This document shows, in pieces, positions 1 to 7,341 of a DNA stretch of 64,000 bases; within the stretch, counting starts at the first letter, position 1, and every line of letters starts with the position of its first letter. The stretch spans positions 1-64,000 of the forward strand of contig NZ_VDMA02000031.1 of the NCBI RefSeq assembly GCF_006334915.2. Direction: 5' to 3'. Under the pieces are notes generated by a model. The model made no database searches. It was not told the origin of the DNA and was given only the letters and a program-made list of their open reading frames with translations. Position numbers and translations under genes: made by a program. The stretch comes from Microbispora catharanthi. Its GTDB lineage: Bacteria; Actinomycetota; Actinomycetes; Streptosporangiales; Streptosporangiaceae.

Positions 1-799
1 CCACCGCGAGGTCACCGGTGGGGATGCGCACCTCGGCCCCGTCGCGGAGCACGGCCACATCCTTGGCGCCCAGTTCCAGCAACGCACGCAACGCCGCACC
101 CGCACGCCGCTTGGACCGCGCCTCGAAATACCGCCCGGCCAGGATGAACGCGGTCACCCCGGCGGCGGCCTCCAGGTAGATGTTGCCCGAGCCGTCGCTG
201 CGGGCGATGGTCAGATCGAACCCATGCCGCATTCCCGGCACCCCGGCGTCGCCGAGGAACAGCGCCCACAGCGACCAGCCCAGCGCGGCGATCGTGCCCA
301 GCGATACCAGGGTGTCCATCGTGGCGGTGCCGTGCCGCAGGTTGGTCCAGGCCGCGCGGTGGAAGGGCAGGCCGCCGTAGACCACGACGGGGGCGGCGAG
401 CGTCAGCGACAGCCACTGCCAGTAGGTGAACTGCAACGGCGGGATCATCGCCATCGCGATCACCGGTACGGCGAGCACGACGGAGACGATCAGCCGGGTG
501 CGCAGGGGAGCCAGCTCGTCTTCCGGTTCCTCAGGCGCCTGCTCGGGTCTGGGCGGCTCGGGCAGCCTGGCGGTGTATCCGGCCTTCTCCACCTCCGCCA
601 CCAGCGTCTGCGGGTCCAACTCCACAGGGAAGGTCACCTTGGCCTTCTCCGTGGCGTAGTTCACCGTCGCGGACACGCCCTCCAGCTTGTTGAGCTTGCG
701 CTCGATCCGGTTCGCGCACGACGCGCAGGTCATGCCGCCTATCGAAAGCTCGACGCTGCCGCCGGTGGCGGACGGCTTGTCGTCGGTGATGGAGGCCAT
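1..799 (-). CDS. copA: Copper-translocating P-type ATPase, N-terminal part (cut by window edge)
   Basis: Exports copper from the cytosol at the expense of ATP. The visible 266 residues hold an N-terminal heavy-metal-associated domain with GGMTCASCANRIE (metal-binding CxxC, near residues 20-32). Then come a Pro/Glu-rich linker, the first membrane segments and the start of the actuator region, with a MDTLVSLGT motif typical of copper ATPases. Phosphorylation and nucleotide domains lie outside the window. The ATG is preceded by GGAGGGG. It is the last visible gene of the csoR-copZ-secreted protein-copA operon, 29 bp after its neighbour. The family is clear; copper specificity rests on the CASC motif and the CsoR/CopZ neighbours. 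Confidence 0.93.
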   Translation of the reverse strand, partial: MASITDDKPSATGGSVELSIGGMTCASCANRIERKLNKLEGVSATVNYATEKAKVTFPVELDPQTLVAEVEKAGYTARLPEPPRPEQAPEEPEDELAPLRTRLIVSVVLAVPVIAMAMIPPLQFTYWQWLSLTLAAPVVVYGGLPFHRAAWTNLRHGTATMDTLVSLGTIAALGWSLWALFLGDAGVPGMRHGFDLTIARSDGSGNIYLEAAAGVTAFILAGRYFEARSKRRAGAALRALLELGAKDVAVLRDGAEVRIPTGDLAV

Positions 800-828
800 C
801 ACCCCTCCTTTCCGCGTCATGCCCGCTG

Positions 829-1770
829 TCAGTGGCCGGAGTGGGAGTGTTCGGCACCGTGGTCCGCCGTGGCGGTGGGGACCGCCCCTGAGGGTTGCTC
901 CGCCCGTACGGTGAAGGCGACGGTGTGCACGGTTCCGTCGTGCTGGAAGTCGAGGAAGAGCCGGTAGTCGCCGCGGCTGGGGACCTCGGCGTAGAAGGTG
1001 ATGCCCGGGCCGGCGGGGGTGACGCCGTCACCCGGAGCGCCGTCGGGGTGGACGTGCAGGTAGGCCAGGTCGCCCACACGCAGCGCGACCAGGTGCCCGT
1101 AGGCCCCCAGATAGGGCTGCAGGTCGGTGACGGGCTTGCCGTCCCTGCTGATCTCGGCGGTGATCCTGCTCGCCGCACCCGGTGTGAGCGTGCCGTCGAG
1201 CCGGACGGTGTATCCGTCCACCGCCACCGTACGGCTGGGCGCAGGCAGGGCCGGGGGCGCATAGTCGCCGGGGACGTACAGGTCGGCGCCGAGGGTCAGG
1301 CCCTCCCCGCCCTGCGGCGCGAAGTCGGCGAAGATCCGGTAGGCGCCGGCGCCGGGCAGCGTCAGCGGCACCGACCAGATCCCCTCGCCGGACAGCTCGG
1401 GGTGCAGGTGCCGGAAGATCGTCGCATCCCGGCTGACCACGATGAGGTGCAGCTTCTTGTCGTGCTGGGTCTCGTAGGCGGTCACCGGGCGGCCGTCGGG
1501 ACCGTTCACCGTGAACCGGAAGTCGGTCTCCGTCCCGGGGGTGATGCTCGTGGTCTGCGGCGTGAGGGTGTAGCCACCCTGGGACACCTGGAGTCCTCCC
1601 GGTACGTGTTCCGTCTTCTGCGCGGCCGGTGAAGGGGTCGTGTGGCCCCCATGGCCGTTCTTCGCGGGCGCCGGTCCGGTCGCGCCGACGGCGCCGCCGA
1701 CGCCGAGCGCTCCCGCGAAGACCACGGCGAGACCGAGGACATAGGTGCCCAGCCGGGCTGGCGTGTTCAT
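829..1770 (-). CDS. Secreted His-rich protein of the copper operon
   Basis: A 313-residue exported protein with an N-terminal hydrophobic segment (residues 8-30) ending in Ala/Gly-rich sequence. It is followed by a short His-rich stretch (NGHGGH), two beta-rich halves carrying HLHPE and HVHPD motifs, and a C-terminal HGAEHSHSGH tail. These His motifs suggest copper binding outside the membrane, which is inferred. Its ATG overlaps the TGA of the copZ-like gene (ATGA), so translation is coupled, and copA follows. Similar proteins are common in actinobacterial csoR-copZ-copA loci but have no established biochemical role that I can name. It may be a periplasmic-side copper chaperone or scavenger. 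Confidence 0.75.
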   Translation of the reverse strand: MNTPARLGTYVLGLAVVFAGALGVGGAVGATGPAPAKNGHGGHTTPSPAAQKTEHVPGGLQVSQGGYTLTPQTTSITPGTETDFRFTVNGPDGRPVTAYETQHDKKLHLIVVSRDATIFRHLHPELSGEGIWSVPLTLPGAGAYRIFADFAPQGGEGLTLGADLYVPGDYAPPALPAPSRTVAVDGYTVRLDGTLTPGAASRITAEISRDGKPVTDLQPYLGAYGHLVALRVGDLAYLHVHPDGAPGDGVTPAGPGITFYAEVPSRGDYRLFLDFQHDGTVHTVAFTVRAEQPSGAVPTATADHGAEHSHSGH

Positions 1771-1979
1771 TGCTTGTCCACCACTTCGTATCCGGCCTCC
1801 TCGACGGCGGCCCTGATCTGGGCCGTGTCGAGGGGGCTGTCGCTTTCGACGGTCACAATCCCGGTGGTGAGATCGACCTCGACGCCGGTGACACCGGGGA
1901 CCTCGCCGACTTCTTCCTTCACGGAGCTGACGCAGTGGCCGCAGGTCATGCCGGTGACGGTGTAGGTGGCTGTGGTCAT
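1767..1979 (-). CDS. copZ: CopZ-like heavy-metal-associated copper chaperone
   Basis: A 70-residue single-domain HMA protein with a beta-alpha-beta-beta-alpha-beta pattern and the metal site GMTCGHCVSSV at residues 10-20 (CxxC). Such proteins carry Cu(I) to CopA and to the repressor. The start at 1979 is chosen because it gives the normal family length and has a purine-rich site (AAGGAGAAGCG) upstream. A longer reading frame continues upstream only as a shadow of csoR. The gene lies 28 bp downstream of csoR and overlaps the next gene by 4 nt, so it is part of the copper operon. Confidence 0.93.
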   Translation of the reverse strand: MTTATYTVTGMTCGHCVSSVKEEVGEVPGVTGVEVDLTTGIVTVESDSPLDTAQIRAAVEEAGYEVVDKQ

Positions 1980-2007
1980 GACGCTTCTCCTTCGTGAGCG
2001 AGATCGA

Positions 2008-2289
2008 TCAGGAACGGACGAGACGGGCGACGGCGTCGGAGGCTTCCTTGATCTTGACGTCGGCCTCGGTGCCGCCCTTGGCGATGGCCTCGGCGACGCA
2101 GTGCGCCATGTGCTCGTCCAGCATCTCCAGGGCGAACGCCTGCAGCGCCCTGTTGGCGGCCGAGACCTGGGTGAGGATGTCGATGCAGTACTTGTCCTCG
2201 TCGACCATCCGCTGCAGTCCGCGGACCTGTCCCTCGATCCGGCGCAGCCTCCTGAGGTGGTCTTCCTTGGTCCCCGTGTATCCGGCCAT
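2008..2289 (-). CDS. csoR: CsoR-family copper-sensing repressor
   Basis: A 93-residue all-helical repressor of the CsoR/RcnR family. It shows the signature RRIEGQVRGLQRMV at residues 16-29. The family Cu(I) ligand set C-H-C is seen as Cys in DKYCIDIL and His/Cys in HMAHC, and this set distinguishes CsoR from RcnR/FrmR. Copper binding releases DNA. It is the first gene of the csoR-copZ-secreted protein-copA operon, and a G/C-run dyad of the CsoR type lies 40 bp upstream, so it probably represses itself and copA. Confidence 0.95.
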   Translation of the reverse strand: MAGYTGTKEDHLRRLRRIEGQVRGLQRMVDEDKYCIDILTQVSAANRALQAFALEMLDEHMAHCVAEAIAKGGTEADVKIKEASDAVARLVRS

Positions 2290-2328
2290 CTCCCCGCCTT
2301 GCTCTGAGGTCTGTTGTCTCTATTGAAC

Positions 2329-2347
2329 ACCCTACCCCCCTAGGGTA
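2329..2347. promoter_or_regulatory. CsoR-type operator upstream of csoR
   Basis: The sequence CCCTACCCCCCTAGGGTAT is an imperfect dyad built of TACCC and GGGTA arms, the form known for actinobacterial CsoR boxes. It sits about 40 bp before the csoR start. Two related boxes lie in front of the second copZ-like gene. Confidence 0.75.
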
Positions 2348-2392
2348 TTTCGCGGGCCCGCCGTGACCGAGGGCGGGCCCGCTCGGTGGGAT

Positions 2393-3820
2393 CTACACCC
2401 CCACCGCCTGGGTGTCCGTCGTGGCGGGCGCCGCCGATGCGGACTTCCGCATGAGCAGCAGGGTCAGTACGGCACCGGACGCCGCCACGACCGCCGCGCC
2501 GACGAAGGCGGCCTGGAAACCGTCGGTGAGCGCGGCCGGGCCATTCGCCGCGGCCGCTCCCCCGCTGGTGGCGAGCGCGGTCATCACGGCCAGGCCGAGC
2601 GCCGAGCCGATCTGATAGGTGGTGTTGACGATGCCCGAGGCCAGCCCGCTCTGCTCGGGCCGCGCGCCGGACATCGCCGACATCATCGCGGGGATGTAGG
2701 CCAGGGACATCCCCACCGCCGCGACCAGCGAGGCGGGCAGCACGTCGGCGACGAAGGTCCCGTCCGGACGCACCAGGGACAGCCCGGCCACCCCCGCCGC
2801 CAGCACGGCGAGCCCGATGACGATCAACGGCTTGGCGCCGAACCTGCCGAGCAGCCGGGCGGTGATCCCGATCATGAAGATCATGATCGCGATCGTCATG
2901 GGAAGCAGGGCCGCTCCGCTGGGGAAGGCGCTGTAGCCCAGGACCTGCTGCAGATAGAGGTTGAGGAAGTACCACATCGGGATCCAGGCCGCGCCCAGCA
3001 GTGCCATCGCGAGGTTGGCGACGGCCAGCCCGGGGGTCCGCCAGATCCCCAGCGGCATGAGCGGCTCCCGGATCACGCGCTGGACGAGCAGGAACAGCGC
3101 GAGCAGCACGATCGCCCCCGCCAGTTCCAGCAGCGTCGCGGCGGAACCCCAGCCCTGTTCGGGCGCTCGCACGATCGCGAACACGGCCAGGGCGATCCCG
3201 GCGGTGACGGCGACGCCGCCGAGCACGTCCACCGACCCGCGCCGGCCGGCGACCGCGGGCAGCAGCGCGGGCACGGCAAGCAGGGTGGCGACGCCGATGG
3301 GGATGTAGACGATGAAGACCCACGGCCAGCTCAGATACTCGGTGATGACTCCGCCGAGGAACACCCCGGCGGTGCCGCCGGCCGGCGCCGCGGCGCCGTA
3401 CAGGGCCATGGCCTTGCCGAGCTCCCGCGGATCGTGCCCGAAGAGCATCATGAGCAGGGTCATCGAGGCCGGGGCGATGAGCGCGCCGCCGACGCCCTGC
3501 ACACCACGGCCGAGGATCTCCATCCACGGGCTGCTCGCCGCGGCGGCGACGGCCGACCCGGCGATCAGGACGAGCCAGCCGGTGATGAAGACCCTGCGGG
3601 CGCCGAACAGGTCGGACAGGCGTCCGCCGAGCAGCAGCAGGCCGCCGAAGGCGATGACGTAGGCGTTGAACACCCACTGCAGCGCGTCCGAGGAGAAAGC
3701 CAGGTCGCGCTGCATGTCGGGTAACGCGACACCGATGATCGAGGTGTCCATGATGACCATGAACTGCGCCGCGGCGAGCACGACCAGTGCCCGCCACCTG
3801 CGCGGATTGACGGCGTTCAT
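2393..3820 (-). CDS. DHA2-type MFS drug exporter (EmrB/QacA family)
   Basis: A 475-residue multipass protein with about 14 predicted membrane segments, the size of the drug:H+ antiporter-2 family. It shows MDTSIIGVALPDM in TM1 (motif D1) and GGRLSDLFGARRV between TM2 and TM3 (motif A). It probably exports hydrophobic drugs or metabolites; the substrate cannot be read from sequence. It lies between two copper-responsive transcription units, but a 12-bp hairpin separates it from the upstream copZ-like gene and no regulator gene is adjacent, so a role in metal resistance is not supported. Confidence 0.9.
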   Translation of the reverse strand: MNAVNPRRWRALVVLAAAQFMVIMDTSIIGVALPDMQRDLAFSSDALQWVFNAYVIAFGGLLLLGGRLSDLFGARRVFITGWLVLIAGSAVAAAASSPWMEILGRGVQGVGGALIAPASMTLLMMLFGHDPRELGKAMALYGAAAPAGGTAGVFLGGVITEYLSWPWVFIVYIPIGVATLLAVPALLPAVAGRRGSVDVLGGVAVTAGIALAVFAIVRAPEQGWGSAATLLELAGAIVLLALFLLVQRVIREPLMPLGIWRTPGLAVANLAMALLGAAWIPMWYFLNLYLQQVLGYSAFPSGAALLPMTIAIMIFMIGITARLLGRFGAKPLIVIGLAVLAAGVAGLSLVRPDGTFVADVLPASLVAAVGMSLAYIPAMMSAMSGARPEQSGLASGIVNTTYQIGSALGLAVMTALATSGGAAAANGPAALTDGFQAAFVGAAVVAASGAVLTLLLMRKSASAAPATTDTQAVGV

Positions 3821-3906
3821 GCCGCACTCCTGTTCTTCGCATCCGCCTCGCGATGGGAGGATGCGCTAGGGGGTTGGGTGTGATGCCGAATCGGACCGGC
3901 CCCGCA

Positions 3907-3936
3907 GGTGGGCGTGCATGGCAGTGCACGCCCACC
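3907..3936 (-). terminator. Hairpin after the second copZ-like gene
   Basis: A perfect 12-bp inverted repeat (arms 3907-3918 and 3925-3936, 6-nt loop) lies just downstream of the minus-strand copZ-like stop codon at 3959. It has no clear U-run, as is common for actinomycete terminators. Confidence 0.65.
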
Positions 3937-3958
3937 GCCTTCTCCGGGGCTCGACCCG

Positions 3959-4234
3959 CTAGACCCGGCTCGCCAGTTGGTAGCCGGCCTGTTCCACCGC
4001 GGCGCGGATCTCCTCGTCGGTGAATCCCGCGCCGCTGACGGTGACCACGCCGGTCGGCAGATCGACGGCCACGCCGGTGACGCCGCCGACCTTGCCGATC
4101 TCCCCGGACACCGACGAGACGCAGTGGCCGCAGGTCATCCCGCTCACCGAATAAGCCCTGCCGTCCGCCGCGCCTGCCTCAGCGGTCGCCGCGGCCTGAG
4201 CCGACTCCGTACCGCACGCACATGCCGTGCACAT
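3959..4234 (-). CDS. Second CopZ-like copper chaperone with Cys-rich N-terminus
   Basis: A 91-residue protein starting MCTACACG, so four Cys lie in the first 20 residues or so in addition to the HMA motif GMTCGHCVSSV. The HMA fold occupies the last 65 residues. The ATG at 4234 is chosen because GGAGG lies 6 nt upstream, and a longer frame has no such site. Two CsoR-type G/C-run boxes at 4256-4307 overlap its promoter, so it should respond to copper like the csoR operon but as a separate unit ending at a hairpin. The extra N-terminal Cys cluster may give it storage as well as transfer capacity (inference). Confidence 0.88.
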   Translation of the reverse strand: MCTACACGTESAQAAATAEAGAADGRAYSVSGMTCGHCVSSVSGEIGKVGGVTGVAVDLPTGVVTVSGAGFTDEEIRAAVEQAGYQLASRV

Positions 4235-4255
4235 ACCCGTCCTCCTTATGTCGCT

Positions 4256-4270
4256 TACCCCCGGGGGGTA
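4256..4270. promoter_or_regulatory. CsoR-type operator 1 of second copZ-like gene
   Basis: TACCCCCGGGGGGTA is a nearly perfect dyad 22 bp upstream of the start codon at 4234. It is close in form to the box before csoR. Confidence 0.7.
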
Positions 4271-4291
4271 CCTGTCGCGAGAGACCATAGC

Positions 4292-4307
4292 ATACCCCCC
4301 AGGGGTG
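4292..4307. promoter_or_regulatory. CsoR-type operator 2 of second copZ-like gene
   Basis: ATACCCCCCAGGGGTGT is a second dyad of the same type, centred about 36 bp from the first. Two boxes on one promoter could allow cooperative binding. Confidence 0.6.
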
Positions 4308-4437
4308 TCAACGCTCGCAGGTGGCGAGATCGGCGACTGACCGCCATCCGTCCCGCCTCCCGCATCTCGTGCGCGACGCCTGTCACCCCCGGCGGCCGCT
4401 CGCGCCGTTCAGGATGCACGCCCCAATCCACGACTGA

Positions 4438-4447
4438 CTGAATTCAG
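4438..4447. promoter_or_regulatory. Palindrome in front of the CmtR-like gene
   Basis: CTGAATTCAG is a perfect 10-bp palindrome ending 6 nt before the GTG at 4454. It is a candidate self-operator for the ArsR-type regulator. Confidence 0.35.
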
Positions 4448-4453
4448 GAATCC

Positions 4454-4804
4454 GTGTACTGTCGAGGCATGGTCGCCATCGCCTCCGACATCGACGTACT
4501 GGCCCGGTTCGGCCGCGCCCTGGCCGACCCGATCCGCTGCCGCATCCTGATCGCGCTTCGCGAGGCTCCGGCCCATCCGGCCGACCTGGCCGACCTGCTG
4601 GGCGTCTCCCGCACTCGCCTGAGCAACCACCTGGCCTGCCTACGTGACTGCGGCCTGGTCGTCGCCGTGCCCGTCGGCCGGCGTACGCGTTACGAACTGG
4701 CCGACGAGCGGCTCGGCCATGCGCTGGACGACCTGCGCACCGCGGTGATCGCGGTGGCCGCCGACCGCACCTGCGTGGACGCGGATGAGAAAGGGTGTTG
4801 CTGA
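4454..4804 (+). CDS. CmtR-like ArsR-family metal-sensing repressor
   Basis: A 116-residue winged-helix repressor. The recognition helix carries HLACLRDCGLVV with Cys62 and Cys66, and Cys107 lies in a C-terminal segment. This spacing matches the Cys57/61/102 ligand set of Mycobacterium CmtR, which senses Cd(II)/Pb(II). An N-terminal Cys3 and a terminal GCC add further possible ligands. The GTG at 4454 keeps Cys3 and has AGGA upstream; the ATG at 4469 is an alternative. Its stop overlaps the start of the cation transporter (ATGA), so metal binding likely relieves repression of both genes. Confidence 0.87.
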   Translation: MYCRGMVAIASDIDVLARFGRALADPIRCRILIALREAPAHPADLADLLGVSRTRLSNHLACLRDCGLVVAVPVGRRTRYELADERLGHALDDLRTAVIAVAADRTCVDADEKGCC

Positions 4805-5523
4805 TGACCACGATCTCCCTCGGCCCGACCTCGGCCCGCCGCGACGCGCTCCGGCGGCGCATCCGGCTGTTGGTGGCCGCCACCATCACCTACAACGTGA
4901 TCGAGGCTGTCGTCGCCGTCACCGCCGGCACCCTCGCCTCCTCGGCCGCACTGGTCGGATTCGGCCTGGACTCCGTCGTAGAGGTAGCCTCCGCCACCGC
5001 GGTGGCCTGGCAGTTCTCCGCGACCGACCACCAGGCGCGGGAGAAGACCGCGCTGAGGATCATCGCGATCTCCTTCTTCGCGCTGGCCGCCTACGTCACC
5101 GTCGACGCCGCGCGCGCCCTGCTCGGCGCCGGTGAGGCCGAGCACTCCACTCCCGGCCTGGTCCTGGCCGCCCTCTCACTGGTGATCATGCCGTTGCTCT
5201 CGTACGCCCAGCGTCGCGCCGGCCACGAACTGGGCTCCGCCTCCGCGGTCGCCGACTCCAAGCAGACCCTGCTGTGCACCTACCTGTCGGCGGTGCTGCT
5301 CGCCGGGCTCGCCCTCAACAGCGCCTTCGGCTGGTCCTGGGCCGACCCGATCGCCGCCCTGGTCATCGCCGCCGTGGCGGTCAAGGAAGGCCGCGAAGCC
5401 TGGCGCGGTGACGCCTGCTGCGCCGCTCCCGCCCTCACCTCGTCCACCCCGTCCACCCCGTCCACCTCGTCCGGCGCGTGCGCCGACGCGTGCTGCTCCC
5501 CTGCCCAGGACGACCCCCGGTGA
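4804..5523 (+). CDS. Cation-efflux (CDF-like) transporter with Cys-rich tail
   Basis: A 239-residue membrane protein with about six hydrophobic segments and CDF-like motifs: GFGLDSVVEV in the second helix pair, and ADSKQTLL plus WADPIAAL further on. The usual HxxxD pairs are reduced to Asp-based sites, as in short actinobacterial members. The C-terminus carries DACCAA and GACADACCSP separated by a Ser/Thr/Pro repeat, a likely soft-metal-binding tail. It is coupled to the CmtR-like repressor by ATGA overlap, so Cd, Pb or Zn efflux is the likely job. The ion is inferred. Confidence 0.8.
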   Translation: MTTISLGPTSARRDALRRRIRLLVAATITYNVIEAVVAVTAGTLASSAALVGFGLDSVVEVASATAVAWQFSATDHQAREKTALRIIAISFFALAAYVTVDAARALLGAGEAEHSTPGLVLAALSLVIMPLLSYAQRRAGHELGSASAVADSKQTLLCTYLSAVLLAGLALNSAFGWSWADPIAALVIAAVAVKEGREAWRGDACCAAPALTSSTPSTPSTSSGACADACCSPAQDDPR

Positions 5524-5584
5524 TAGGCGGCCCGACGCCGTCCCGCGTACGCGCCGCCCCCACGGTCATCGGCGCGCAAAGGGG

Positions 5585-5616
5585 TTGCATCCGATACCCA
5601 GGTACAGGCTTACCGT
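5585..5616 (+). promoter_or_regulatory. MerR-type promoter with long spacer and dyad
   Basis: A -35-like TTGCAT and a -10-like TACCGT are 20 bp apart, longer than the optimal 17. Between them lies an imperfect dyad, CCGATACCCAGGTACAGG. This layout is characteristic of promoters that MerR-family proteins activate by DNA distortion. The GTG start at 5624 is 7 nt past the -10, so the message may be leaderless. Confidence 0.65.
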
Positions 5617-5623
5617 CAGAGGC

Positions 5624-6013
5624 GTGACACAGGACATCGCCCTTGACCAGGGATGGGCTCCCTCAGCATGCACCTTGCCCACCGCGGAGCAGCCGCTGCG
5701 GGTGGCCGAGTTCGACACCTTGTTCGCCGACGCGGTCCAGGCGGTGCGGCGCCCCGGGCGTGAGCGGCTGCGGCTGGAGCTCGTCTTCAGCCCGGAGCAC
5801 GCGGCCCGGGCGGCCGAGCTGACCGCGCGGGAGAACGGCTGCTGCTCCTTCTTCTCCTTCACCCTGGCCATCGCCGACGGCGGCCTGACACTGGACGTGG
5901 CGGTGCCGCCGGCGCAGATCGAGGTGCTGGACGCGCTGCAGGCACGCGCCGCCGCGGCGGCCGCATCAGGGTCGGCCATAACGGGACCTGCCACATCGCG
6001 AGGATCGGCGTGA
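5624..6013 (+). CDS. Small conserved protein with RENGCCSFFSF motif, MerR operon
   Basis: A 129-residue soluble protein of unknown function. The conserved-looking core is ARENGCCSFFSFTLAI, a vicinal Cys pair in an aromatic context, followed by an amphipathic helix and an Ala-rich tail. The GTG at 5624 is chosen because it sits just behind the MerR-type promoter; the open frame continues upstream only as low-complexity Pro/Arg sequence over the preceding gene. It overlaps the MerR start by 4 nt (GTGA). A role in binding or reducing the inducing metal is inferred from context only. Confidence 0.7.
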   Translation: MTQDIALDQGWAPSACTLPTAEQPLRVAEFDTLFADAVQAVRRPGRERLRLELVFSPEHAARAAELTARENGCCSFFSFTLAIADGGLTLDVAVPPAQIEVLDALQARAAAAAASGSAITGPATSRGSA

Positions 6014-6456
6014 GGCAGGATCTCGACGGCCCCTACCTACGCAGCGGGCAGGTGGCCAAGCAGGCCGGGGTCAACCTGCAGACGTTGCGCTACTACGAGC
6101 GTCGCGGGCTGATCGCCGAACCGGCGCGCAGTCCCGGCGGGCACCGCGCCTACCCGCCGGAGACCGTCACCCTGCTGACCGTCATCAAGGCCGCCCAGCG
6201 GCTCGGCTTCACCCTGGACGAGGTCGCCGAGCTGATCGACACCGGTCGGCGCGGTCACCCCACTCCCGACCTGCGTGCCCGCGCCCAGGCCAAGATCGCC
6301 GAGGTGGACGCGCGTATCGCCGACCTGACCACCATCCGCACCGCGCTTACTCAGGTGGTCACCGCAGGCTGCGACAGCCTGACGAACTGCACCTGCCCCG
6401 ACTGCCCGCTGCCGTACGCCGACCTGGCCACCGGCCACACCCCCGAGGACGGCTGA
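6010..6456 (+). CDS. MerR-family heavy-metal regulator
   Basis: A 148-residue activator with the N-terminal MerR winged helix (GQVAKQAGVNLQTLRYYERRGL, within residues 13-35), a dimerisation helix, and a C-terminal metal loop rich in Cys (AGCDSLTNCTCPDCPLP). The four Cys point to a thiophilic or zinc-like ion rather than a redox or drug signal. The GTG start overlaps the preceding stop. It should activate the long-spacer promoter at 5585-5616 and so its own operon. Confidence 0.88.
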   Translation: MRQDLDGPYLRSGQVAKQAGVNLQTLRYYERRGLIAEPARSPGGHRAYPPETVTLLTVIKAAQRLGFTLDEVAELIDTGRRGHPTPDLRARAQAKIAEVDARIADLTTIRTALTQVVTAGCDSLTNCTCPDCPLPYADLATGHTPEDG

Positions 6457-6461
6457 CCATC

Positions 6462-6539
6462 GTGAGCACCCACCCCGACCATCGGGCCTCTCGCGCGAGC
6501 TCCCCCTGCGGATGCGGCGGGAGCAGCTGCGGATGCTGA
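6462..6539 (+). CDS. Candidate 25-residue Cys-rich peptide (CGCGGSSCGC)
   Basis: A short frame with a GTG start 5 nt after the merR stop encodes 25 residues that end in CGCGGSSCGC, with four Cys in the last ten residues. GAGGAC lies about 10 nt upstream, inside the merR 3' end. The arrangement resembles a minimal metallothionein or a metal-delivery peptide, and its place at the end of a metal-responsive operon fits. The frame is too short for statistical support, so it could be fortuitous. Confidence 0.45.
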   Translation: MSTHPDHRASRASSPCGCGGSSCGC

Positions 6540-6609
6540 GCACCCGCACCGCGGCGAGGAGAGTGACCCGGCGACGGACGGGCCGCCGCCATGCGTTGTA
6601 CTACCGGCC

Positions 6610-6942
6610 ATGACGGTCATCCGCTCCCTGCTGCTTTTCGTCCTGGCCGCCGTCGCGGAGATCGGCGGAGCGTGGCTGGTCTGGCAAGGCGTACGCGAGC
6701 AGCGTGGCCTGCTGTGGATCGGCGGCGGCGTGATCGCGCTGGGCCTGTACGGGCTGGTCGCCACGCTCCAGCCGGACGCGAACTTCGGCCGCATTCTGGC
6801 CGCCTACGGCGGCGTCTTCGTCGCCGGGTCCCTGGCCTGGGGCATGCTCGTTGACGGGTTCCGACCCGACCGCTGGGATGTCATCGGCGCGCTCGTCTGC
6901 CTGGCCGGCGTTCTGATCATCATGTACGCGCCGCGTGGCTGA
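6610..6942 (+). CDS. YnfA-family (UPF0060) membrane protein
   Basis: A 110-residue protein with four membrane helices and the family signatures AVAEIGGAWLVWQ and YGGVFVAGSLAWG. The YnfA family is related to small multidrug-resistance transporters. In actinomycetes it is often near heavy-metal genes, but its substrate is unsettled. It lies 70 bp after the Cys-rich peptide and could belong to the same transcript. Confidence 0.9.
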   Translation: MTVIRSLLLFVLAAVAEIGGAWLVWQGVREQRGLLWIGGGVIALGLYGLVATLQPDANFGRILAAYGGVFVAGSLAWGMLVDGFRPDRWDVIGALVCLAGVLIIMYAPRG

Positions 6943-7341
6943 CCGAGCAAGGTGGGTGGAATCAACTCGGCGTCGATGACCAGCATCTTCGACGAGCGGC
7001 CCAGCCGGAGGAATACGTGTGGGTGTCGCAGGACCTCCACTTATATCCGTCAGAATAATTCTGTCTGATTAGATTTCTGGACGCCCTCCCCTGCCGAATT
7101 GTGCTCCCGGAGGATCAAGCTGCGGCGCTCCTCGCCGCCTTACGGCCCTACGCCGGCCAGGACGGTCGTTGAACCTCGAGCTGGACTCAGCGGATGACAA
7201 GAAGGAACCCGCTGGTCACCCGCGTGACCGTTACTCCTTTTCCTTTCCTCCTTACCTGTTCTTCCCCTGAATAAATGGTTTGCCCGCAGATGGCGCGCAC
7301 TGGAATGCTCCGCCGAGCAGGAACAGAGAGGAAACCGCGAC
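6943..7341. other. Intergenic region with AT-rich island
   Basis: No gene seen. Positions 7041-7080 are unusually AT-rich for this genome and contain the 13-bp palindrome CAGAATAATTCTG (7051-7063). GAGGAAA at 7330 serves the GTG start at 7342. Confidence 0.5.

Noticed and set aside
2363..3724. Long plus-strand open frame over the MFS gene
   Set aside because: Arg/Gly/Asp-rich composition without any family motif, and lying fully opposite a clear membrane transporter; it is an antisense shadow typical of high-GC DNA.
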